Shown: piece by piece, positions 1 to 5,655 of the stretch
How positions within the stretch are numbered: the stretch's first letter is position 1
Layout of the letters: every line of letters begins with the position of its first letter
Assembly: GCA_036274155.1 (NCBI GenBank)
Contig: DASUGH010000038.1
Coordinates: 1-5,655, forward strand
Origin: Gp6-AA40 sp036274155
GTDB lineage: Bacteria; Acidobacteriota; Vicinamibacteria; Vicinamibacterales; UBA2999
Length of the DNA stretch: 5,655 nt
Reading direction: 5' to 3'
The notes under the pieces: model-generated
The model's input: the letters and a program-made list of their open reading frames with translations, nothing else
Database searches by the model: none
What the model was told of the DNA's origin: nothing
Position numbers and translations under genes: made by a program

Positions 1-629
1 CGGGAATGGACTACCGGCGCGGCCTGCTCGGCAAAGGGAGCTTTCTCGCCGTGACGTGGACGCAGAACTTCCGGAGCTCGCCGGTGAAGCGCGGCGTATG
101 GGTGCTGGAAAACATCCTGGGCACGCCGCCGCCCGAGCCGCCGCCGAATGTCCCGGCGCTCGAGGAGACGAAAGCTGAAGGCGGCAAGACGCTGACGCTG
201 CGCGAGCAGATGACGCTGCACCGCGGCAGCCCGACGTGCGCCGGCTGCCACAAGATCATGGACCCGATCGGCTTCGCGCTCGAGAACTTCGACGCGGATG
301 CGAGCTGGCGAACGAAGCAGGGCGGGAACGGCGGGATGCCGATCGACACCAAGGTCAGGCTGTTTGACGGCCAGGAAGTGGAAGGGCCGGCGGGACTGCG
401 GAACGCGCTGCTGCGCTATTCCCCGCAGTTCACCCGCATCTTCGTCGAGAGATTGATGACCTATGCAACGGGACGCGGCGTCGAGTACACGGACATGCCG
501 ACAATCCGCGCCATCGCACGAGATGCCGAGGCCAATGGCAATCGTTTCTCGGCCCTCGTGCTCGGCGTCGTCCGGAGTCCGCAGTTCCAGATGAGGGTGA
601 AATCCGATCGCACGGTGGCCACAGACTGA
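1..629 (+). CDS. DUF1592/DUF1588/DUF1585 planctomycete-type cytochrome protein, C-terminal part
   Basis: This is the 3' end of a larger gene whose start lies left of the window; the frame is already open at the first full codon (base 3), and the ATG at base 6 is almost certainly internal. Counting from that Met, residues 1-100 match DUF1588 (YRRGLLGKGSFLAVT, then SSPVKRG.WVLENILGTPPPEPPPNVP). This stretch includes a c-type heme motif CAGCH at 78-82, followed by KIMDPIGFALENFD, a family hallmark. Residues about 131-201 match DUF1585 (YSPQFTRIFVERLMTYATGRG to RSPQFQ). Full-length family members usually begin with cytochrome/DUF1587 domains and DUF1592, which would be off the left edge. Family members are predicted to be exported heme proteins, and their reaction is not known to me. 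The gene is followed at 80 nt by a DUF1552 gene, the usual partner. Family assignment is firm; function is open. Confidence 0.93.
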   Translation, partial: GMDYRRGLLGKGSFLAVTWTQNFRSSPVKRGVWVLENILGTPPPEPPPNVPALEETKAEGGKTLTLREQMTLHRGSPTCAGCHKIMDPIGFALENFDADASWRTKQGGNGGMPIDTKVRLFDGQEVEGPAGLRNALLRYSPQFTRIFVERLMTYATGRGVEYTDMPTIRAIARDAEANGNRFSALVLGVVRSPQFQMRVKSDRTVATD

Positions 630-638
630 CCCGCGGCT

Positions 639-692
639 GTAGGGGCCGACCTTGAGATCGGCCTCACGTAGGGGCCGACCTTCAGGTCGGCC
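639..692. repeat. Two tandem 25-bp hairpin-forming repeats (REP-like)
   Basis: Two copies of GTAGGGGCCGACCT-type sequence lie at 639-663 and 668-692, with a 29-bp period and a 4-nt spacer (TCAC). They differ at only two positions (654 versus 683 and 657 versus 686). Each copy is itself an inverted repeat. Copy 2 forms a perfect 10-bp palindromic arm pair (672-681 with 684-693) around TC, so about a 9-bp stem with a TTCA loop. Copy 1 forms a 6-bp GGCCGA/TCGGCC stem with a mismatch inside. The left arm of copy 1 (643-652) is identical to that of copy 2, so it can also pair with the right arm of copy 2, giving an alternative fold. The structure ends about 5 nt before the Shine-Dalgarno sequence of the DUF1552 gene. 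There is no T-run, so a classical intrinsic terminator is unlikely. A dispersed REP-like genomic repeat or an mRNA-processing/stability element is more plausible. Confidence 0.85.
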
Positions 693-698
693 CTGAAT

Positions 699-702
699 GG
701 AG
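699..702 (+). promoter_or_regulatory. Shine-Dalgarno site of the DUF1552 gene
   Basis: GGAG lies 7 nt upstream of the ATG at 710. It decides this start over the ATG at 697, which opens an overlapping frame without the Tat motif. Confidence 0.75.
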
Positions 703-709
703 CACCACG

Positions 710-2083
710 ATGTACGTGACGAAGCGACATATTCCGAGACGCACCTTCCTGCGCGGTGCCGGCGTGACGCTGGCGCTTCCGCTTCTGGAATCGATGGTGC
801 CCGCGCTGACGCCGGCCCGGTTGACTGCCGCAGCGGCGGTGCGCCGCTTCGTCGGCATCTGGCACCCGCACGGCGCGTCGCCGGGCTACTGGAGCCCGCT
901 GCAGGAAGGACGCGACTTCGAGTTCTCCTTCATCACCAAGCCGCTGGAGCCGTTCCGCAATCGTGTCGTGCTGATCACCGGGCTCGACATGCCGGAGGCG
1001 ATGGCCACGACGGACGAGCCTGGCGGCGATCACGCGCGCGGCGCCGTGCTGCTGTCGGGCGCCCGGCCGCGCCGCAACGCTGTCAGCCCCTTCCTCGGCA
1101 CGACGATCGACCAGCTGATTGCCGCGAAATACGGGCAGGACACGATCCTGTCGTCGCTGCAGCTCGGCGTGGAGGACACGGGCAACTTCGGCAACTGCAA
1201 CTGGGGTTACAGCTGCGCCTACACGAACTCGATCTCCTGGTCGTCTCCAACGCAGCCGCTGCCGACGCAGATCAACCCGCGCGTGGTTTTCGAACGTTTG
1301 TTCGGCGACGGGACCAGCGCCGAAGAACGCCGCCGCGATCGCCTGCGCAACGCCAGCATTCTGGACGCTGTCGTCGATCAGCTCGGTGCCTTCAAGACCG
1401 GCCTCGGCGCCGGCGACAAGGCGCGTGTCGACACCTACGTGGACAACATCCGGGAGCTGGAGCGGCGCATCCGCATTGCGATGGACAACTCGGTGAAGGA
1501 GCCGTCCGCCGACGTGCCCTTCGGGCTGCCGGAGAGCAGGCACGCCCACTTCCGGCTGATGTACGACCTGATGGCGCTGGCGCTTGAAGGCGACATCACG
1601 CGGTCGATCACTTTCATGCTCGGCCGCGATCTGAGCGGCGCCAGCTTCCCCGAGTCGGGTTTCACCGGCGGCTGGCACGGCACATCGCATCACGGAGACA
1701 AGCCTGAGAACATCGCCAATTACGCGAAGGTGAACCGCTATCACGTGCAGAACCTCGCCTACTTCTGCGAGAAGCTGAGCAAGATTCCGGACGGCGACGG
1801 CACCGTGCTCGATCACGTGCTGATCTACAAGGGCAGCAACATGGGCAACTCCCATCGCCACGCGCATGAGAAGGTGCCGGTGATCCTCGTCGGCGGTATC
1901 GACGGAACGTTCAAAGGCAACCGCCATCTGGTGTTCCCCGACAACACGCAGCGCACGTCGAACATGCTGGTCAGCCTTCTCCACCTGTATGGCATCGATC
2001 GATGGCTGACGCCGGACGGCAAGGACACGACTGACAAGCTCGGTACGAGCACGGGCCGGCTCCAGCCGCTCGAGATGGTGTAG
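710..2083 (+). CDS. DUF1552 (HxxSHH) family protein, Tat-exported
   Basis: The product is 457 aa, the usual full length for DUF1552 (PF07586). The N-terminus carries a twin-arginine signal (R10-R11 in PRRTFLRGAG, then a hydrophobic stretch VTLALPLL), so it should be exported folded through Tat. This suggests a cofactor or metal bound in the cytoplasm, but that is inference. Conserved family blocks are visible: GGDHARG at 105-111, GNCNWGYSCAY at 161-171 with Cys163 and Cys169, the coiled RELERRI segment near 248-254, FMLGRD at 302-307, the name-giving HGTSHH at 323-328, and SNMGNSHRHAHEKVPVILVGG in the C-terminal third, rich in possible metal ligands. The start at 710 has a good SD and gives the intact Tat motif. 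It lies 80 nt after the DUF1592-type gene, its normal genomic partner, and 2 nt before the diheme cytochrome gene. The biochemical role is unknown; family assignment is very secure. Confidence 0.95.
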   Translation: MYVTKRHIPRRTFLRGAGVTLALPLLESMVPALTPARLTAAAAVRRFVGIWHPHGASPGYWSPLQEGRDFEFSFITKPLEPFRNRVVLITGLDMPEAMATTDEPGGDHARGAVLLSGARPRRNAVSPFLGTTIDQLIAAKYGQDTILSSLQLGVEDTGNFGNCNWGYSCAYTNSISWSSPTQPLPTQINPRVVFERLFGDGTSAEERRRDRLRNASILDAVVDQLGAFKTGLGAGDKARVDTYVDNIRELERRIRIAMDNSVKEPSADVPFGLPESRHAHFRLMYDLMALALEGDITRSITFMLGRDLSGASFPESGFTGGWHGTSHHGDKPENIANYAKVNRYHVQNLAYFCEKLSKIPDGDGTVLDHVLIYKGSNMGNSHRHAHEKVPVILVGGIDGTFKGNRHLVFPDNTQRTSNMLVSLLHLYGIDRWLTPDGKDTTDKLGTSTGRLQPLEMV

Positions 2084-2085
2084 GG

Positions 2086-2640
2086 ATGAGAGGGACGATC
2101 GCCATCGCCGCGATCTGCCTGGCGACGGGCGCCAGCCTGTCGGCACAAGGGCGCGCGACGCGCCCGCAGGTCGTCCCACCGCAGGGACCCGTGCGGCAGG
2201 TGATCTTCAAGCACTGCACGTCGTGCCACGGCATCGACGATTACGCCTATCATGCGCGCGATCGCACGGGGTGGGATGCGCTGCTCACCGCGAAACACGA
2301 GGGCCTGCCTGTTCCGCTCCCTGCCGAGAGCCGGAAGGTACTGCTCGATTGGCTCGCCGAACGATTCGGTCCGACATCGAAACCATTTCCGCGCGCATAC
2401 GTGGCGCCGGTGATCACCACCTTCTTCTCGGACGCCGAGGGCGAGGCGCTGCTCAAGCGTGCCTGCACCTCGTGCCATGCGATGGACCGCGTCAACACCG
2501 CGCGCTTCAGCCCCGAGCGCTGGAGGGTCGTCACGTTGGATATGCGCGAGCGCGGCGCGAGACTCGAGGACGAGGAAGTCGAGCGGCTGGCTGAGTGGCT
2601 TGGGCGCACGAAGGGGACCAACGACAGTGACCGTCAGTAG
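2086..2640 (+). CDS. Exported diheme cytochrome c-like protein
   Basis: The 184-aa product has a Sec-type signal peptide (MRGTIAIAAICLATGASLSA, likely cleaved after SLSA or shortly beyond) and two c-type heme attachment motifs: CTSCH at 44-48 and CTSCH at 127-131. The two halves resemble each other: heme motif, then RTGW or SPERW, then an amphipathic helix ending in a WLAERF or WLGRT-like segment. This suggests two tandem small cytochrome domains of roughly 55-80 aa. Met153 in the second half is placed like a sixth heme ligand. The first half (residues 49-126) contains no Met, so His56 or His71 may serve instead, or the heme may be five-coordinate. It probably carries electrons in the periplasm for the exported proteins of this cluster. 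The gene begins 2 nt after the DUF1552 stop with no clean SD, consistent with translational coupling, and its last 14 nt overlap the next gene. Confidence 0.9.
   Translation: MRGTIAIAAICLATGASLSAQGRATRPQVVPPQGPVRQVIFKHCTSCHGIDDYAYHARDRTGWDALLTAKHEGLPVPLPAESRKVLLDWLAERFGPTSKPFPRAYVAPVITTFFSDAEGEALLKRACTSCHAMDRVNTARFSPERWRVVTLDMRERGARLEDEEVERLAEWLGRTKGTNDSDRQ
2611..2616 (+). promoter_or_regulatory. Shine-Dalgarno site supporting the GTG start at 2627
   Basis: AAGGGG ends 10 nt before GTG 2627, inside the 3' end of the cytochrome gene. It supports GTG as the start, since the longer open frame (ATG 2459) would run through the upstream gene and bury the signal peptide. Confidence 0.6.
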
Positions 2641-3289
2641 ATACGCTTCGCTCGGCGTTGCGGTCGCCGTTCTGATGATGACCGGTTCGCTGTCGGCAGC
2701 CGATGACGTCGCACTCAGGCTTCGCGCAACGGGCATGGCGAGCAACGCGATCGACGTACCGCTGACGATCGAGCTCTTCCGCTGGTCAACCGACGCCGAG
2801 CGCCAGCCGCTCATCGCGGCGTTGGCGGCGCCTCCCGCGGCACCGGCGCCGAATGCCGCACCGGCTGCGGGAAGAGGCGGCCGGGCGCAAGGCGCAGGAC
2901 GCGGCGGCCGCGGAGGCCGCGGCACCGCGCCGCCGCCCAGTCCGATGGCGCGGCTGACGGCCGCTGTCAAGGGCGCGCCGACGGTCGGCTTCATCTGGGG
3001 CGGCATTACCGGCTATTCGATCAAGTACGCATGGCGCGCGCCGGCAACAGATCGCACCGAACGGGTTGTCCTGCTGATCGATCGGCGGCTCGAGACGCCA
3101 TTGCTGCCGCCAGCATCCAGTGCTGTCGCGGACGCAGAGTTCACGCTGCTCGAGATGCAGATTGATGCGAAGGGCACCGGTGAGGCCAGGACGTCGTTGA
3201 ACGCGGCCGTGGTCGTCGATACCACGGCGCAGACGCTGGCGCTCGACGGGAAGGCCGGCACACCGCCGGCACTGAGGATCACGCGATGA
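2627..3289 (+). CDS. Exported protein of unknown function with Arg/Gly-rich insert
   Basis: The 220-aa product starts at GTG. The start was chosen because it places a typical Sec signal peptide at the N-terminus (MTVSRYASLGVAVAVLMMTGSLSA, cleavage near SLSA-AD) and because AAGGGG lies upstream. The mature part begins with a segment VALRLRATG..AIDVPLTIELFRWSTDAERQPLIAAL (residues 28-66). A low-complexity linker of Ala/Pro then Arg/Gly (about 67-106, with GRGGR-type repeats) follows, then a second conserved-looking part: APTVGFIWGGITGYSIKYAWR at 117-137, ERVVLLIDRRLE at 145-156, and FTLLEMQIDAKGTGEA at 172-187. The pattern of beta-rich strands suggests a small extracytoplasmic domain. I recognise the style from hypothetical exported proteins next to such clusters, but I cannot name a family or function. 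It overlaps its upstream gene by 14 nt and its downstream gene by 4 nt, so the three are almost certainly co-translated. Confidence 0.82.
   Translation: MTVSRYASLGVAVAVLMMTGSLSAADDVALRLRATGMASNAIDVPLTIELFRWSTDAERQPLIAALAAPPAAPAPNAAPAAGRGGRAQGAGRGGRGGRGTAPPPSPMARLTAAVKGAPTVGFIWGGITGYSIKYAWRAPATDRTERVVLLIDRRLETPLLPPASSAVADAEFTLLEMQIDAKGTGEARTSLNAAVVVDTTAQTLALDGKAGTPPALRITR
3274..3278 (+). promoter_or_regulatory. Shine-Dalgarno site of the ankyrin gene
   Basis: GAGGA lies 7 nt before ATG 3286, inside the end of the preceding gene. With the ATGA overlap it indicates coupled translation and fixes the start at the signal peptide. Confidence 0.7.
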
Positions 3290-4974
3290 CGCGTTTGAGG
3301 ACGTGGATATTCGGAGTCGGGTGTGCCGCCCTTCTCGCCGGCAGCGACGCGCGAGCTGCGAGTCCGGAGGTCGCGGATGCCGCCATGCGCGGCAATCGGG
3401 CGGCCGTTCAGGCGGCACTCGCGCGAAAAGCGGATGTCAATCTTCCGCAGATCGATGGCAGCACCGCTCTCCACTGGGCCGTGGATCGTGACGATCTGGA
3501 GATGACCGACCTGCTCATCAGGGCAGGAGCCCGCGTCGGCGCCAGGACGCGCGAGGGCGTCACGCCGCTGCAGCTCGCGGCAATCAACGGCAGCGCTCCG
3601 ATGCTCGACCGCCTCCTCAAGGCCGGCGCGGACGTCAATGCCCCGCTCACCCCCGCCGGCGACACGGCGCTGATGCTCGCCGCTCGCACGGGCAAGACCG
3701 ACGCGATTCGAGTGCTGATGGAAGCGGCTGCCAACCCGAACGCTGTGGAGAGCTGGGGCGGCACCACGGCCTTGATGTGGGCCGTATCCGAGGGACATGC
3801 CGACGCCGCGAAGATGCTGATTGCCGGCGGCGCGAACGTCAACGCCCGGTCGCACTACGTCGCGGCCGCCAACGGGCGCGGCTTCGAGGGGCGCACACCG
3901 CTGGCGAGCTCGACCGACGCAAAGGCGGCAGAGTTCGCGAGTGGCTGGCTGACGCCGCTGCTGATTGCCGCGCGCGAGGGCCACGTCGAACTCGCGCGCA
4001 TCCTCGTCGGAGCGAGCGCCGACGTCGACGCCGCGGCGGGAGACGGCAAGACGCCGCTGGCGCTGGCCATCTTCAATGGCAACTACGACGTGGCGACGTT
4101 CCTCGTCGACAGCAGGGCCGACGTGAACAAGGCCGACGCCCAGCGGTTCACGCCGCTCTTCTGGGCGGTCGATCGCCGCAACATGGAAACGGCGCCGAAC
4201 TTTCCATGGATGGTCACCGCGGATCCGATGCCGCTCATCAGGAAGATGCTCGAGGCCGGCGCCAATCCCAACGCGCTCGTCAACAACACGCCGCGCGCCC
4301 GGATGCGCGAAGGCTCGCCGCGCATCGTCTTTGCGACGGCGCTGATGCGCGCGGCATTCGCGGCGGATCTCGAGCTGGTCACGCTGCTGCTCGACTACAA
4401 GGCCGACCCGTCGATCATCTCGAAGGACGGCGAAACCATGGTTTCAGCCGCCGCCGGGCTTGCGTTCATCCACGGCTATCACCGCGGCAAGTCGCCGGAG
4501 GAACGCCTGCAGGTGGTCAAGCGATTCGTCGAGCTCGGCAACGACGTCAACCAGGCCGACGACTACGGCATCACGCCGCTGATGGCGGCCGGCAACTTTG
4601 GCGATGTGCCGATCATTCAGTACTTGATCGACGTCGGCGCCGACCTCAGCGCGCACGATCTCGGCAAGAAGAACGACGGCCAGTTCGGCTCCAGCAACGA
4701 GCCGCTGATGCCGGTCGATTACGCCATCGGCGTCGGGACCTTCGTCCCCAACAACGCGGTCATCATCCACGAAGACGCCGTCGCGCTCATGGCCCGTGTC
4801 ATGAAGGAGCGAGGCATCGCGCACACGACGTCCGAGTGCACGCTGCGCGGATTCACCTGCTCGCAGGTCAAGGTGGATCCCAAGGTCGCGACGCCCGCCG
4901 AGATCCTGCGGGCACGCAAATTCGCGATCGGCCATCAGGTCGAAGGCCTGACCGGCGGACTCGAGGCGAAGTAA
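3286..4974 (+). CDS. Exported ankyrin-repeat protein
   Basis: The 562-aa product has an N-terminal Sec signal (TRLRTWIFGVGCAALLAGSDARA, cleavage likely after residue 25; Cys13 has no proper lipobox). About ten ankyrin repeats follow. Clear ones start at G58 (STALHWAVDRDDLEMTDLL), G91 (TPLQLAAINGS), G125 (DTALMLAARTGK), G159 (TTALMWAVSEGH), W221 (LTPLLIAAREGH), G254 (KTPLALAIFNGN), R277 (FTPLFWAVDRRN), a degenerate one near 350-380 (ATALMRAAFAADLELVTLLLDYKADP), one near 382-425 and Y427 (GITPLMAAGNFGD). Repeats are broken by insertions at about 189-218, 299-315 and 455-475. The C-terminal roughly 80 residues are not ankyrin and hold Cys518 and Cys525, a possible disulfide in an oxidising compartment. 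Ankyrin repeats bind proteins, so a periplasmic scaffold for the neighbouring exported heme and DUF1552 proteins is a reasonable inference, not shown. The start overlaps the previous stop (ATGA) and it is the last gene of the cluster. Confidence 0.94.
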   Translation: MTRLRTWIFGVGCAALLAGSDARAASPEVADAAMRGNRAAVQAALARKADVNLPQIDGSTALHWAVDRDDLEMTDLLIRAGARVGARTREGVTPLQLAAINGSAPMLDRLLKAGADVNAPLTPAGDTALMLAARTGKTDAIRVLMEAAANPNAVESWGGTTALMWAVSEGHADAAKMLIAGGANVNARSHYVAAANGRGFEGRTPLASSTDAKAAEFASGWLTPLLIAAREGHVELARILVGASADVDAAAGDGKTPLALAIFNGNYDVATFLVDSRADVNKADAQRFTPLFWAVDRRNMETAPNFPWMVTADPMPLIRKMLEAGANPNALVNNTPRARMREGSPRIVFATALMRAAFAADLELVTLLLDYKADPSIISKDGETMVSAAAGLAFIHGYHRGKSPEERLQVVKRFVELGNDVNQADDYGITPLMAAGNFGDVPIIQYLIDVGADLSAHDLGKKNDGQFGSSNEPLMPVDYAIGVGTFVPNNAVIIHEDAVALMARVMKERGIAHTTSECTLRGFTCSQVKVDPKVATPAEILRARKFAIGHQVEGLTGGLEAK

Positions 4975-4990
4975 GGGCAGTAACCCGATG

Positions 4991-5007
4991 CGTATCCGAT
5001 ATTCACG
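4991..5007. promoter_or_regulatory. Possible LysR-type binding site (T-N11-A)
   Basis: CGT and ACG flank 11 bases, forming CGT-N11-ACG, which fits the T-N11-A pattern of LysR-type regulators with a 3-bp dyad on each side. It sits about 25 nt upstream of the likely start of the LysR-type gene, where autoregulatory sites are common. The inner bases show no further symmetry, so chance is a real possibility. Confidence 0.25.
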
Positions 5008-5032
5008 ACCAAAAACGGCACAATAGGCTCGT

Positions 5033-5655
5033 CTGGCCACGAAAGCTCCCGACCTCAATCTCCTGCCGATCGCCGTCGCGCTGTACGACGAGTTGAGCGT
5101 CAGCCGCGCGGCAAAGCAGCTGGGCATGAGCCAGCCGGCAGTCAGCAAGGCGCTGCGCCGGCTTCGCGACGCGTTCGACGACCCATTGTTCGTCCGCGGA
5201 CCGAGCGGCATCGTCCCGACGCCTCGCGCGCACGCGATCGTGCGCGCCGCGCGCTCGCACCTGAGACATCTGCAGGAAGACCTGGTCAAGGACGAGAGAT
5301 TCGACTCCGCGACCAGCACGAGACCGATCACGCTGGCGCTCTCGGACATCGCCGAGATGGCATTTCTCCCCTCGGTGCTCGAGCACCTCCGCAGCCATGC
5401 GCCGAAGAGCCCGGTCAGCACCGTCTCGGTGCCCGACACGCAGCTCGTCGAGGGGCTCGAGAAGGGCGACATCGATCTGGCGGTCGGCTACTACCCTGCG
5501 CTGAGCCTGCGGAACTTCCGTCAGCGCCGGGTCTCGAAGCACGGCTTCGCGTGCCTGATGCGCGCCGGCCATCCGCTGTGGAAGAGCCGGCTGACGGTGT
5601 CCGCCTTCCTCGCCGCCGAGCACATCGTCGTGCGTCCCGAGCACCGCAGCCAGGA
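5033..5655 (+). CDS. LysR-type transcriptional regulator, N-terminal two thirds
   Basis: An open frame runs from the TAG at 5024-5026 through the right window edge. From CTG 5033 it reads (M)ATKAPDLNLLPIAVALYDE. Residues about 7-66 are a classic LysR winged helix-turn-helix: DLNLL, then SVSRAAKQLGMSQPAVSKALRRLRD at 22-46, then DDPLFVR. A linker helix follows, and from about residue 97 (RPITLALSD) the periplasmic-binding-like effector domain begins, with GDIDLAVG at 145-152 and a GFACLMRAGHPL / LTVSAFLAAEHIVV pattern. This resembles the NodD/NahR/nitroaromatic-type subgroup; the effector is unknown. About 207 of a usual 300 residues are in the window. No ATG, GTG or TTG lies between the stop and the helix-turn-helix. 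CTG 5033, with AGG at 5025-5027 spaced 5 nt, is the best start. TTG 5093 or ATG 5126 would cut into the DNA-binding domain. It lies 58 nt after the ankyrin gene on the same strand and could regulate it or be independent. Confidence 0.88.
   Translation, partial: MATKAPDLNLLPIAVALYDELSVSRAAKQLGMSQPAVSKALRRLRDAFDDPLFVRGPSGIVPTPRAHAIVRAARSHLRHLQEDLVKDERFDSATSTRPITLALSDIAEMAFLPSVLEHLRSHAPKSPVSTVSVPDTQLVEGLEKGDIDLAVGYYPALSLRNFRQRRVSKHGFACLMRAGHPLWKSRLTVSAFLAAEHIVVRPEHRSQ

Noticed and set aside
639..692. CRISPR array
   Set aside because: There are only two copies, separated by a 4-nt spacer; this is a tandem palindromic repeat, not repeat-spacer architecture.
639..693. Rho-independent terminator between the DUF1592-type and DUF1552 genes
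   Set aside because: The hairpins are strong but no T-run follows; the downstream bases are CTGAATGGAG, leading into a Shine-Dalgarno.
461..2179. 572-codon open frame on the - strand, longer than the DUF1552 gene it opposes
   Set aside because: It is antisense to a secure DUF1552 gene, Arg/Val/Ala-rich without domain pattern, and runs through the hairpin repeats. It is a typical shadow frame in GC-rich DNA.
2459..3289. Longer 276-aa version of the Arg/Gly-rich protein starting at ATG 2459
   Set aside because: Its first 56 codons lie inside the cytochrome gene in another frame and would place the signal peptide internally; GTG 2627 with AAGGGG upstream is a better start.
4975..5032. Terminator or sigma-70 promoter in the gap before the LysR-type gene
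   Set aside because: There is no stem-loop with a T-run, and the TTCACG/CACAAT pair is only 11 nt apart, too close for a -35/-10 pair.
3777..5096. 439-codon + strand frame overlapping the ankyrin gene
   Set aside because: The translation is dominated by Arg/Gly/Ala runs, the +1 shadow of ankyrin codons, and it has no domain or start signals.
4444..5472. 342-codon - strand frame across the ankyrin end and the LysR-type gene
   Set aside because: It overlaps two recognisable genes on the other strand and shows no family pattern.

Overview
The window is GC-rich DNA that is almost entirely coding on the + strand, with strong G/C preference at third codon positions. It fits an environmental Acidobacteriota-type genome, possibly a soil Vicinamibacteria relative. 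Planctomycetota or Myxococcota are alternatives, because the DUF1592/DUF1588/DUF1585 plus DUF1552 pair occurs in all of these groups. The lineage assignment is inference from gene content and style; there is no rRNA or other marker gene here.

Layout: (1) 1-629, the C-terminal end of a DUF1592-type planctomycete-like c-type cytochrome protein (DUF1588 with a CAGCH heme motif, then DUF1585). (2) 630-709, a short intergenic gap holding two tandem copies of a 25-bp hairpin-forming repeat. (3) 710-2083, a Tat-exported DUF1552 (HxxSHH) protein. (4) 2086-2640, an exported diheme cytochrome c-like protein. (5) 2627-3289, an exported protein of unknown function with an Arg/Gly-rich insert, starting at GTG and overlapping the previous gene by 14 nt. 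(6) 3286-4974, an exported ankyrin-repeat protein overlapping its predecessor by 4 nt (ATGA). (7) 4975-5032, a short gap with no visible strong terminator. (8) About 5033 to the window end, a LysR-type regulator cut by the window edge. It has no ATG/GTG/TTG start ahead of its helix-turn-helix and probably starts at CTG.

Genes 1 to 6 share a strand with very tight spacing and look like one operon. All four complete products carry export signals (one Tat, three Sec-like), and two of the five proteins carry c-type heme motifs. The reading is an envelope or periplasmic redox module: DUF1592-type heme protein, DUF1552 partner, small diheme cytochrome, a small secreted protein of unknown function and an ankyrin scaffold. 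DUF1592/DUF1552 proteins have no function I can name with confidence, so substrate and role stay open. The LysR-type gene downstream may or may not control the cluster.
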